From NCBI GenBank assembly GCA_018673925.1, contig JABHBL010000056.1, positions 1-64,000 on the forward strand: a DNA stretch of 64,000 bases, written 5' to 3'. A program made the translations under genes and the position numbers. Shown here one piece after another: positions 35,482-43,554 of this stretch; position 1 is the stretch's first letter; every line of letters begins with the position of its first letter. The stretch is from Fidelibacterota bacterium (GTDB lineage: Bacteria > Fidelibacterota > UBA8477 > JABMPR01). The notes under the pieces are model-generated. The model saw nothing but the letters and a program-made list of their open reading frames with translations, searched no databases and had not been told where the DNA came from.

Positions 35482-36114
35482 ATGACAAACTTTACCTTAC
35501 AGGATCTCTCCTCCTCCTTTCAGAAATTAAAAGATGCTTCTATCCTCATTATTGGGAACGGTCCTAGTGCAGCAGAACACGAGTTGGGTAAAGAGATTGA
35601 TAACTTTGATCAGATCATTCGCATCAACAATTACGTTACTCACAACCTTGAAACCCATGTCGGGTCTCGAACGGATATCTGGATCAATGGAGCCAACCAG
35701 GGTTTAAAGCGTCGAACTGATATCCCTGAAAATATTTTGGTAATGATTCCACCTGTAGTTTTAAAGCGAAAAGGTGATGCCATACATCCACGCATAGAAA
35801 AACGACTTGGGACAAATAAATATGAACTCTTACCTCTTGAGATCATGTCTGAGATGGAATCTAGCTGTGGTCTTGATCGTCCCACGACTGGATTCTTTGC
35901 CATTTATTTCTGTTATCTATTGGGTCTTGATGTGACGTTGCATGGGTTCGATTTTTTTGTCGGTTCAACTGCTCATTATTTTGACAGCCCTCTTAAGCGC
36001 TGGCTAAAAGAGAAGGGAATCATTCGCAAAGCTGGAAAACATGATGTGAGTGGAGAAAAGGAATTTGTTGAGTCTCTTATCCGGCAAGGGAAAATTAAAC
36101 TCCTGGCAGTCTAA
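35482..36114 (+). CDS. GT29 (sialyltransferase)-like glycosyltransferase
   Basis: A 210-residue protein with the order of sialyl motifs found in GT29 enzymes. The large motif is ILIIGNGPSA with IIRINNYVT and HVGSRTDIWI. The small motif is RPTTGFFAIYF with LHGFDFF. A late HY (AHYFDS) and a C-terminal Glu (EFVESLI) complete the pattern. Family members transfer sialic acid or related nonulosonic acids from CMP-sugars. A bacterial GT29-like protein beside neuA and neuB genes fits that role, though animal-type donor specificity is not assured. It ends four bases inside the convergent transporter gene. Confidence 0.75.
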   Translation: MTNFTLQDLSSSFQKLKDASILIIGNGPSAAEHELGKEIDNFDQIIRINNYVTHNLETHVGSRTDIWINGANQGLKRRTDIPENILVMIPPVVLKRKGDAIHPRIEKRLGTNKYELLPLEIMSEMESSCGLDRPTTGFFAIYFCYLLGLDVTLHGFDFFVGSTAHYFDSPLKRWLKEKGIIRKAGKHDVSGEKEFVESLIRQGKIKLLAV

Positions 36115-37013
36115 TGTCCTCGTTTCAATGTCAGCAGTACCAGACCTGAAATAGTAATTACACCTCCTACAATCACATTCCAGGATACAATCTCACCAAA
36201 AAATGACCAGGCCAGAATCGAGGCTAATATTGGTTCTCCGAAGGGCATAGCTCCAACAATTGTGGGTCGTATATACTTGACAGCATAGTTCATACTGTTA
36301 TGCCCAATCAGGGTGGGCAATATGACCAGACCTAGCAGCCACTTAACATCGCCTGATAGAAATTTCATATCAATACCGAATCCCAGAGTTATTCCTAACA
36401 GAGTCAAGGCAGCAAACAAGTAAAGCCAACGTGTGTACATGATATTGCTAATATCCCTGCGTACATGTTGACCAATAAGAAGTACAACGGACATGAAAGC
36501 TGAGCTGGCTAAAGCATAGAAATTTCCTGTCGTTGCGTCTGTTCCCCAATCAAACCCGGAACCTTGAACAATGAATGCCCCAAAAATGGCAATCCACAAC
36601 CCCAGTAATGCCGCCCAAGGCAATTTGTGCTTGAGGACGAACCGTTCATAAATAAGCGTAAAGATTGGAGCCATGGTCGCGAAAAGAGTAGCATTCGCGA
36701 TGGAAGTCATTTTAATGGCTGAATAAAAAAATGCGAAGTGTAAGGCTAGAAATATACCTGCGATGATGATTGGAAGGAATTTACCTGTCTTGAGAGGTTT
36801 CTGGTGCTGGACAATGCCATGGGTCCATAGCATCGTGGAAGCACCAGCCATGCGCCAAAATGCGATTGTGAGTGCCGCCATCTCCGGAAGAAAACGAGCA
36901 AGCGGACCTCCAAAGCTGACACCCAAAAGTCCAAATGCGAGGATGAGATAAACTTTTTTGTTCATAGGCTTGAACATAAACCGGGTGACTGAATTGGGCA
37001 CGTGCTGATTCAT
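36111..37013 (-). CDS. EamA/DMT-superfamily transporter
   Basis: A 300-residue membrane protein with about ten transmembrane helices in two EamA repeats. FGGPLARFLPE lies near the first helix, and the repeat ends are PFGEPILASILAWSFFGE and ISGLVLLTL. The start is the ATG at 37013; ATGs at 36977 and 36965 are also possible. It lies opposite in direction to the surrounding glycan genes and overlaps the GT29-like gene by four bases. Export of a small metabolite is likely, but the substrate is unknown. It may be unrelated to the glycan cluster. Confidence 0.85.
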   Translation of the reverse strand: MNQHVPNSVTRFMFKPMNKKVYLILAFGLLGVSFGGPLARFLPEMAALTIAFWRMAGASTMLWTHGIVQHQKPLKTGKFLPIIIAGIFLALHFAFFYSAIKMTSIANATLFATMAPIFTLIYERFVLKHKLPWAALLGLWIAIFGAFIVQGSGFDWGTDATTGNFYALASSAFMSVVLLIGQHVRRDISNIMYTRWLYLFAALTLLGITLGFGIDMKFLSGDVKWLLGLVILPTLIGHNSMNYAVKYIRPTIVGAMPFGEPILASILAWSFFGEIVSWNVIVGGVITISGLVLLTLKRGH

Positions 37014-37095
37014 GCCAATCTGATCATATCTGACTCAGAAGGTAAGTAGATAAAATTGTGGGCTGTGATGGGCATCTCTCCATATATATTGCAGG

Positions 37096-37779
37096 ATGTC
37101 AATTTTTTGCATAATTCCAGCTCGCGGGGGCTCCAAAGGTGTTCCACACAAAAACATTGCACCGTTTCTGGGGCAACCCTTGATAAGTCACTCTATTAAG
37201 TATGCGCTGGAATCCATGCGGGTTGACCGTGTATTTGTTTCTACAGATGATGAGCAGATCGCGAACATTTCCAGGAGTGATGGAGCTGAGGTTATCCCGA
37301 GACCAGCGGATATTGCTGGTGATACAGCTACTACTGAATCCGCAATTTCTCATGCAATTGAGTGGTGGCAAGCACAGAATTTAAACCCAACAACCATCAT
37401 CTTACTTCAGGCTACTAGTCCATTGCGGCCAAAGGGTTCTCTGGACAAAGCACTGGAAATATTTCAATCAGAAGGTTTTGATTCATTACTCAGCATCTCT
37501 CCCACCCATCGGTTCTTCTGGAAAGTTGAAGGGTTAGAAGCACGGGCCGAGTATGATTTTATGAATCGGCCGAGACGGCAAGACATGACAGAAGCTGATA
37601 TCAGATATGTTGAAAATGGTTCCGTATATGTTTTCTCATTAGACCATTTTAACCGCACGGGGAATAGACTTGGAGGGAAAATAGGATATACCATTTTCCC
37701 TGAAGAATTCAGCCCTGAAATAGACATACCGAGTGATTTTAACTTGCTGGAAGAGATAGCTGAAAACTTAGAAAGATAG
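37096..37779 (+). CDS. neuA: CMP-nonulosonate (acylneuraminate) cytidylyltransferase
   Basis: A 227-residue CTP:nonulosonate cytidylyltransferase. The N-terminal nucleotide loop is IIPARGGSKGVPHKN. FVSTDDEQIA, LLQATSPLRP and RYVENGSVYVF complete the family pattern. It activates a free nonulosonic acid (sialic acid, Kdn or a relative) to its CMP form. AGG abuts the ATG and no good Shine-Dalgarno is seen. It is the first gene of the neuA-neuB-phosphatase-waaA-like series, with 30 bases to neuB. It is cytosolic and short, with no extra esterase domain as in E. coli NeuA. Confidence 0.92.
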   Translation: MSIFCIIPARGGSKGVPHKNIAPFLGQPLISHSIKYALESMRVDRVFVSTDDEQIANISRSDGAEVIPRPADIAGDTATTESAISHAIEWWQAQNLNPTTIILLQATSPLRPKGSLDKALEIFQSEGFDSLLSISPTHRFFWKVEGLEARAEYDFMNRPRRQDMTEADIRYVENGSVYVFSLDHFNRTGNRLGGKIGYTIFPEEFSPEIDIPSDFNLLEEIAENLER

Positions 37780-37808
37780 ATCGTTTCACTAAAATATTGG
37801 AGGTTGCT

Positions 37809-38858
37809 TTGCCAACTCTACAACTGGGTTCACATCAAGTAGGTAATTGTGAACCAACCTATATCATCGCTGAAATTGGTATCAACCACCAGGGTGAGGT
37901 AGAAATTGCAAAAAAGCTGATTCAGGAAGCGGCTGATGCAGGAGCCAACGCAGTTAAATTTCAAAAGCGCAGTATCAAGCGCATCCTGACCCATGAAGGT
38001 CTTGAGATGCCTTATGACAATCGTAATTCATTTGGCAAAACCTATGGTGAGCATAAAAAAGCTCTGGAGCTTTCTGAGGATAATTATCAGGAACTCTTGA
38101 GTTTTGCCACGGAACACAAGGTTGATTTTATTGCTTCTGGGTGGGATGAGGAAAGTATCGATTTTCTTGATGCTTTAGGCGTACCATTTTTCAAAATGGC
38201 TTCAGCAGATTTGACCAACATACCTTTGCTTGTACATACAGCAAAAAAGAATAAACCCATGATTCTTTCTACTGGCATGGCTAACATGGAAATGGTAGAA
38301 ACAGCTGTAAGGGCCATCAAACCATATGATGTACCGTTATGCGTTCTCCAGTGTACATCTACTTATCCTTCTGTATTTGAAGAGGTCAATCTCGGCGTGA
38401 TTGATACTTTTAAACAAAGATTTCCTGATGCAGTGATTGGTTATTCTGGCCACGAATTAGGAATTGCCATTACTGAAGCAGCTGTGGCTCTTGGTGCTAA
38501 AATTGTGGAACGACATTTTACTCTTGATCGTACCATGAAGGGTGGTGATCATGCTGCCTCTCTAGAGCCAGGTGGATTTTCTAAACTGGTTCGGGATATC
38601 CGCCATATTGAAGCAGCCATGGGCGGTTCAGCCAAGCAAGTCCAGGATTCTGAAGCTCCCATATTCAAGAAATTAGCAAAAAGCATTGTCTCCCAGGTAA
38701 ACATTTCCTCTGGTACAGTGCTTACAAGAGACATGCTCACAACGAAGGGGCCAGGCACAGGCATATCACCAGCTCGAATGGATGAGCTCTTAGGAAAAAT
38801 GGTTATCAAAGACATCGCTGCTGATGTTGTACTCAAGGATGAAGACATCAACTGGTAA
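37809..38858 (+). CDS. neuB: nonulosonate (sialic acid / Kdn) synthase
   Basis: A 350-residue NeuB-type aldolase condensing phosphoenolpyruvate with a hexose or hexosamine derivative. The catalytic TIM barrel shows IIAEIGINHQGE, AVKFQKR, FFKMASADLTN, LSTGMA, LQCTSTYP, GYSGHELG and ERHFTLD. A C-terminal SAF (antifreeze-like) domain occupies the last 65 residues. Translation starts at TTG 37809, because a perfect GGAGG sits five bases upstream; the frame also opens at TTG 37797, inside that site. The KdsC-type phosphatase gene 12 bases downstream suggests a 9-phosphate product. Confidence 0.93.
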   Translation: MPTLQLGSHQVGNCEPTYIIAEIGINHQGEVEIAKKLIQEAADAGANAVKFQKRSIKRILTHEGLEMPYDNRNSFGKTYGEHKKALELSEDNYQELLSFATEHKVDFIASGWDEESIDFLDALGVPFFKMASADLTNIPLLVHTAKKNKPMILSTGMANMEMVETAVRAIKPYDVPLCVLQCTSTYPSVFEEVNLGVIDTFKQRFPDAVIGYSGHELGIAITEAAVALGAKIVERHFTLDRTMKGGDHAASLEPGGFSKLVRDIRHIEAAMGGSAKQVQDSEAPIFKKLAKSIVSQVNISSGTVLTRDMLTTKGPGTGISPARMDELLGKMVIKDIAADVVLKDEDINW

Positions 38859-38870
38859 ACTGGAGTTCAA

Positions 38871-39368
38871 ATGATATCTGAACAACTTCAAGCCAAAGCT
38901 CAAAAGATCAAGTTGGTAGTAACTGATATAGATGGTGTTTGGACCGATGCAAAAATTTATTACACAGCAGACGGAGAACACCTGAAAGCTTTTAGCTATT
39001 ATGATGGCATGGGGACCGCTCTATTATCAAAGGCTAACATCCGAACAGCCATCATCACTGGAGAAAATTCTCAACCTGTTGCCCGCAGGGCAGAGAAACT
39101 AAAAATCGAGGATGTTTTTCTCGGGATTCATGACAAGCTTGAGGTTTTGGAGTCACTCATGGAAAAATACAAGCTGGACCCCTCTGAAGTAGCTTATATC
39201 GGCGATGATTTAAATGACTATACTGTTATGCAGGTAGCAGGTCTCACCGCTGCACCTTCTAGCACGCCAGCATTCCATATCCTCAAACCAGATATTTTAT
39301 TAAGCCGTGCTGGTGGTGATGGTGCCTTCCGAGAATTTGCTGATCTCATTATAGCATCTCAACAATGA
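38871..39368 (+). CDS. KdsC/Kdn-9-P-phosphatase-type HAD phosphatase
   Basis: A 165-residue C0 (cap-less) HAD phosphatase. The nucleophile motif is VTDIDGVWTD, motif II IITGEN, motif III Lys in HDKLEVLE, and motif IV IGDDLNDYTVM. The C-terminus GGDGAFREFADLI matches the tetrameric KdsC fold. KdsC releases phosphate from Kdo-8-P, but neighbouring neuB points rather to Kdn-9-P or Neu5Ac-9-P, as in the Bacteroides thetaiotaomicron Kdn operon. TGGAG lies five bases before the ATG. The stop overlaps the next start by four bases. Confidence 0.88.
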   Translation: MISEQLQAKAQKIKLVVTDIDGVWTDAKIYYTADGEHLKAFSYYDGMGTALLSKANIRTAIITGENSQPVARRAEKLKIEDVFLGIHDKLEVLESLMEKYKLDPSEVAYIGDDLNDYTVMQVAGLTAAPSSTPAFHILKPDILLSRAGGDGAFREFADLIIASQQ

Positions 39369-40636
39369 AAACGATTTTCTATTTTTTTTACAACATTCTT
39401 CTTTATATAGCTTTACCTTTTGTATGGGTTATCGCTTACTTCAATGATAAGCTTGCCGGGAGTTTGTCAGGACAAAGAGATATAACTTCAAGAGTTTTAA
39501 CTTTTAAAGATAAAGTTAAATCTGATCCAAAACCGGTTATCTGGACTCATGCTGCCTCTGCTGGTGAGTTTGAACAGATGCGTCCCATCTTAAACAGACT
39601 CTCTGAACTGGATGTTTACATCTATCAGACCTTCACCTCTGCTACTATTTTCTATAAAGCCTCTCACGATAAAATCTTCCACGGAGTGAGCTTTCTCCCC
39701 TGGGACCTATATACACGTGTGAATCGTTTCGCTACACTTCTAAAACCAGATCTATTTATTAACACCAGGCACGATATATGGCCAAATCTTCAGCGTTCAC
39801 TTCACAATAACCAGATCAGAAATATTCTTATCAATGCCAATCTCTATCAGAATTCCAAACGACTAATCCCAGGTTTGCGTGGGATCAACGCCTTGGTTTT
39901 TAATCAAATCGATCACATATACACTGGTTCTAGCTCTCTCAAGTCAATGTTGGAAAAGATATATGCTGGACAAATAGATGTGGTAGGTGACTCACGATTC
40001 GATCAAGTGCACGAACGCTCAAGAAATAATGCCGAAATGTTGATAACTAAACAGTTAATTGCTGACCGGCGGGTCGTTGTGTATGGGTCTGTAGGGGATA
40101 GTGATCTAGGAATTATCACGGATGCAATTGCTCAAGTCCCAACCGACAAGGCTTTCATGCATATAGTCGTACCCCACGAGACAGCAGAGAGAGATCTCAT
40201 TCCATGGGAAACTGAACTTTATCGGCAAAAGGTTAAATCAATCCGGAAAAGTGAAATTGAGCAATTTAAAAATGAATCTGTGATAATTTGGGACAGTGTT
40301 GGTCAGTTAGCAGACTTGTATAAATATGCTGATCTGGCGTTTATTGGAGCTGGATTTGGGGCGGGTGTTCACTCTGTAACAGAAGCTGCCATATATAATG
40401 TTCCCTGCTCCCATGGACCCAATTATGATATTCTTGCAGAGGCTATTGATCTGGTTGAAGAAGGACTCTCAACAGTTGTCAATGAAGTTGATGATCTCAC
40501 AAAGTTTTTGGCAATGTCCGAGGATACCATCTCTGAACTTTCCCAGTTAATTGATACCTTCGTTAACGAACGTCTTGGTGCTACTGATAAAATCATTGAG
40601 AGTGAACCTCTATTTCGTTCCCTTACTCCACAATAA
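39365..40636 (+). CDS. waaA: WaaA-like (GT30) Kdo/nonulosonate transferase
   Basis: A 423-residue GT-B transferase of the 3-deoxy-manno-octulosonate transferase family. An N-terminal membrane segment (about 5-24) is followed by the catalytic THAASAGEFEQ (the Glu of the SxGE motif), TFTSATIF and HDIWPNL. The donor-side C-terminal part includes GSVGDSD, VVPHETAERD and GAGFGAGVHSVTEAAIYNVP. Usually the second motif is ELWPN; here Glu is replaced by Asp. WaaA adds Kdo to lipid A at the cytosolic face. Its coupling to neuB and a phosphatase leaves open transfer of another ulosonic acid. Confidence 0.82.
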   Translation: MKTIFYFFYNILLYIALPFVWVIAYFNDKLAGSLSGQRDITSRVLTFKDKVKSDPKPVIWTHAASAGEFEQMRPILNRLSELDVYIYQTFTSATIFYKASHDKIFHGVSFLPWDLYTRVNRFATLLKPDLFINTRHDIWPNLQRSLHNNQIRNILINANLYQNSKRLIPGLRGINALVFNQIDHIYTGSSSLKSMLEKIYAGQIDVVGDSRFDQVHERSRNNAEMLITKQLIADRRVVVYGSVGDSDLGIITDAIAQVPTDKAFMHIVVPHETAERDLIPWETELYRQKVKSIRKSEIEQFKNESVIIWDSVGQLADLYKYADLAFIGAGFGAGVHSVTEAAIYNVPCSHGPNYDILAEAIDLVEEGLSTVVNEVDDLTKFLAMSEDTISELSQLIDTFVNERLGATDKIIESEPLFRSLTPQ

Positions 40637-42308
40637 AATTAAGTAGCAATTCCTGGCCAAAATCTGCGTGGAATGTCACAAGCGTATCACCACCTGTAGA
40701 TTCAATCTGTACCAACCCATTGATGCCAACCTGCTCAGGTGCAGCATTCCTGTTCCACCAATGGCGAGAGATTCCGTCCTCCATATCATCTTTAAATTTA
40801 AATTGATAACTCCCTTTTGACAGATCGATAGCTATCCGATAATTCGTACTATCTTTGAACTCACCTTTATCATACCATACCATCCCATTAACATCACTTA
40901 TGTAAAACTCATTTTCAATAGCACGGCCTAGATTGTTGGTTTGAATTGAAAGGATGAATTGTTTAGGAAGACTTTGAGGTTTTTCATAATTGGATGTTAA
41001 AACATTATTTCCCGGGTAATCATCAGTCATATGTTTTGGGAGTTCAACTTCAACTTCATAAACTCCTGACACGCGCATTTTCTTCCAGCTCAATGCCGGC
41101 AACGTTACTTTCTCACTCTCAAGAAACTCTAAATTTCCTTTCCACGTATACTTCTTCTTACGTTGTCCCTTCACCCCGTATTTGATCAATAGTTCTTTTA
41201 GTGGATACTTACCTCGGTTCTGTATAACTATCACTGAATTCCCACTGCCAGGATTGACCCGACTATATCTATCACTAGTACTGGGAACAATTATATCTAC
41301 CAGTGCAGCATCATACTTAAAGTTTGGTGGTCCATAGCTAAACAGCTGGTGACTCATTCTCAGTGTCCCATCCTTCTCACCATTATCCGCAAAGGGCTCA
41401 ATACTATAGTCTAATGTAATTGTATCTCCAGATGCAACCTTCGGAGTTAGCTCAAATTCATACTCATCAACTTTTGTTCCTGGACACCATCCTGCTCTGT
41501 CAAAAGGCCAGGTCCCCCCCTGGGGATAGATTGGATTATTACCACAATCTTTCCACACATTCCATCTGTAGGTTTCCCAACCATTCAATCGGTAGGTATG
41601 TGTTTTACTATCCCATTCACAACAATTATAAGGTCCCTCATGTCCGTGACCAGAAATGGTGGCTTTTAGACTGAAAGCTTCTGCTTCCTGTGACAAAACT
41701 ATTTGTTTCTCCTTTAGTAAACTATCTGATGCCAGGTATTCATACTTATAATGCCCGTAAGGGTAAATATTTTCCACAGATATTACTTTTCTCGCAGGCA
41801 CTCCTTTAATAAACACGAATTCCAAATTCAACAATTCCTGATTATTGCCAGATATCAATTCACGAGAACCCCTCAGTAGCGGAGCATACTCAGAAATTTC
41901 ATATACCCACTCCCAGCCAATCTCCCCACCGAGTTCAAGTCTTTTCCCATAAGGTGTTACGAAACTAGCCAGAGTAAATATTTCCAGGCTATCCTCTTGT
42001 GGCACTTTGATAAATGTGTTCCATATATAATCCCATTCACCACAGGGATACTTGTCTCCTGCAGTAGCAGAATCACACTTTAAGGTTTGGACCATTAGGA
42101 TTTGAGACCATTCCGTATTGCCATCAGGGAAGTTGACCATCGTCTTATATTGAGCGCCCCAGCCTACGGGACTTGGATCCTCAAAGGTGATAGGATTTAC
42201 TCTTAAAGTATCTCCAGACCATGTTCCACAAAAGCTCGAAGAGAGAAACAGTGTAGTAACTGAAATAATTAAAACACTATCTTTAATAAAACTTCTTGAT
42301 ATCATCAT
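40623..42308 (-). CDS. exported PNGase F-like peptide:N-glycosidase
   Basis: A 561-residue protein with a signal peptide (residues 1-27). It carries the two-jelly-roll PNGase F core, which cleaves the GlcNAc-Asn bond of N-glycans. CGEWD (89-93) corresponds to the catalytic Asp region, Glu163 to the second acidic residue, and CCEWD (229-233) to the catalytic Glu. SGHGHEGPYN and DRAGWCPG (270-277) are also characteristic. About 280 extra C-terminal residues look like beta-sandwich domains, longer than the Elizabethkingia enzyme. It should be periplasmic or secreted. It converges with, and overlaps by 14 bases, the waaA-like gene. Confidence 0.85.
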   Translation of the reverse strand: MMISRSFIKDSVLIISVTTLFLSSSFCGTWSGDTLRVNPITFEDPSPVGWGAQYKTMVNFPDGNTEWSQILMVQTLKCDSATAGDKYPCGEWDYIWNTFIKVPQEDSLEIFTLASFVTPYGKRLELGGEIGWEWVYEISEYAPLLRGSRELISGNNQELLNLEFVFIKGVPARKVISVENIYPYGHYKYEYLASDSLLKEKQIVLSQEAEAFSLKATISGHGHEGPYNCCEWDSKTHTYRLNGWETYRWNVWKDCGNNPIYPQGGTWPFDRAGWCPGTKVDEYEFELTPKVASGDTITLDYSIEPFADNGEKDGTLRMSHQLFSYGPPNFKYDAALVDIIVPSTSDRYSRVNPGSGNSVIVIQNRGKYPLKELLIKYGVKGQRKKKYTWKGNLEFLESEKVTLPALSWKKMRVSGVYEVEVELPKHMTDDYPGNNVLTSNYEKPQSLPKQFILSIQTNNLGRAIENEFYISDVNGMVWYDKGEFKDSTNYRIAIDLSKGSYQFKFKDDMEDGISRHWWNRNAAPEQVGINGLVQIESTGGDTLVTFHADFGQELLLNFIVE

Positions 42309-42349
42309 ACAAGTCTCAATAGTTTAATGTTTAGTTCATTAAAAGAAAC

Positions 42350-42391
42350 CGCCTCACTATTTCCCGTGTACTTCATGGTAATAGTGAGGCG
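42350..42391 (-). terminator. stem-loop, probable terminator downstream of tpx
   Basis: An 11-bp perfect stem (CGCCTCACTAT with ATAGTGAGGCG) around a 20-base loop, 30 bases past the tpx stop. It is followed on the minus strand by a modest T-rich stretch. Confidence 0.65.
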
Positions 42392-42420
42392 ATTAAATGT
42401 TGGCCATTTTATGAATAGTT

Positions 42421-42921
42421 TTATCCCAGTTTGGAGACAACCTCGTCATAATTTGGTTCGTCAGATATGACAGGAACCTGCTGGGTGTAGGAAACTGTTC
42501 CTTCACTATCAACCAGAATCACAACTCTTGACAGAAACCCTTTCATGGGTCCGTCAACAACTTGTAATCCGTAATCTTTTCCAAACTGTCCTGTTTCAAA
42601 ATCGGAGAGGGTGATCACATTTTCCAGGCCTTCTGCACCACAAAACCTAGATTGGGCAAAGGGGGTGTCTCTAGAGATACAGAGAACTTTTGTATCAGGA
42701 AGTTTGCCAGCTAACTCATTAAAATATCGAACAGAAGCCGCGCATGTTCCTGTATCAAGACTGGGAAATACATTTAGCACAAGGCGCTGTCCTTTATAAT
42801 CAGCCAGGCTTACTCTGGAGAGATCCTTAGCGACCAGTTCAAAATCTGCTGCCTTCGATCCCACTGCCGGTAACTCACCAATGGTGTGAACTGGATTACC
42901 GCGTAATGATATTGTTGCCAT
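42421..42921 (-). CDS. tpx: thiol peroxidase
   Basis: A 166-residue atypical two-Cys peroxiredoxin reducing hydroperoxides with thioredoxin. The peroxidatic Cys60 lies in DTGTCAASVR and the resolving Cys94 in SRFCGAEGLEN. The N-terminus LRGNPVHTIGELPAVG and the length are standard for Tpx. AAAGGA stands about ten bases before the ATG. The 141-base upstream gap contains a 19-base imperfect palindrome (42978-42996) that could be a redox operator. Confidence 0.96.
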   Translation of the reverse strand: MATISLRGNPVHTIGELPAVGSKAADFELVAKDLSRVSLADYKGQRLVLNVFPSLDTGTCAASVRYFNELAGKLPDTKVLCISRDTPFAQSRFCGAEGLENVITLSDFETGQFGKDYGLQVVDGPMKGFLSRVVILVDSEGTVSYTQQVPVISDEPNYDEVVSKLG

Positions 42922-42977
42922 ATTTTTTATTCCTTTATAATGGTGTTGATATTTATGCCGGCTAATCTAACCCTAAA

Positions 42978-42996
42978 TCAAGTTTCGAAAGCTTGA
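42978..42996. promoter_or_regulatory. imperfect palindrome upstream of tpx
   Basis: TCAAG and CTTGA arms surround a self-complementary TTTCGAAA centre, about 57 bases before the tpx ATG. A possible -35-like TTGATT overlaps it on the minus strand. Its role as an operator is only a suggestion. Confidence 0.35.
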
Positions 42997-43062
42997 AATA
43001 CCAGAAACATATCGACTATACCTTTCAGAGCATTTCCCTGTCCTACTCTATGGGGCGATATT

Positions 43063-43491
43063 TTATTGTATTTCCCACACTTCCACATCCCCTTCGATGA
43101 GATTGAATAGAGGATGGAGTACTATATCCCTAGTCTCGTTAAGCATATGATATTTTGCCAGATCCCTGATCCTTAATTTTTCTAAGAGATGATTTTTCTC
43201 ATAGACTACCTGTCCTGTTGTCACAGGTATATATTTTACATCCATATACAATCCTATCTTGCTCTCATCAAACTGGTACTTTCGTTGTTTTGCTTCTTCC
43301 AGAACAGCCAAAAGGTAGGAGTTAATGTGGTTTACAGGATGCTGTGTTGCTTTAAATCGTTGGAGCTGAGGGTGATTTCGGTAACCTTTGGTCGTGCCCT
43401 CCAGAACATGTTTTGCCAGCAAAGTTTCTCGCCATAATGCGACCAACCCTTTGCTATCTAGATATTTGGGATGGAGGGACCATATTCTCAT
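43063..43491 (-). CDS. pyrimidine-dimer DNA glycosylase (T4 endonuclease V family)
   Basis: A 142-residue protein with the full signature of the Pyr_excise family. MRIWSLHPKYLDSKGLVALWRE is followed by LLAKHVLEGTTKGYRNHPQL, a His/Asn-rich middle (HPVNHINSYL), then LRIRDLAKY and HPLFNLIEGDVE. T4 endonuclease V cleaves at UV-induced cyclobutane dimers; many bacterial relatives are assigned by homology only. The gene lies 63 bases after rhlE on the same strand. It is a plausible UV-repair gene for a surface-water organism. Confidence 0.85.
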   Translation of the reverse strand: MRIWSLHPKYLDSKGLVALWRETLLAKHVLEGTTKGYRNHPQLQRFKATQHPVNHINSYLLAVLEEAKQRKYQFDESKIGLYMDVKYIPVTTGQVVYEKNHLLEKLRIRDLAKYHMLNETRDIVLHPLFNLIEGDVEVWEIQ

Positions 43492-43554
43492 TACCGAAAC
43501 TATATCACTAAAGGAGAAATTAGAAATAAAATATGTGCGGTAATGATTGAGCGT

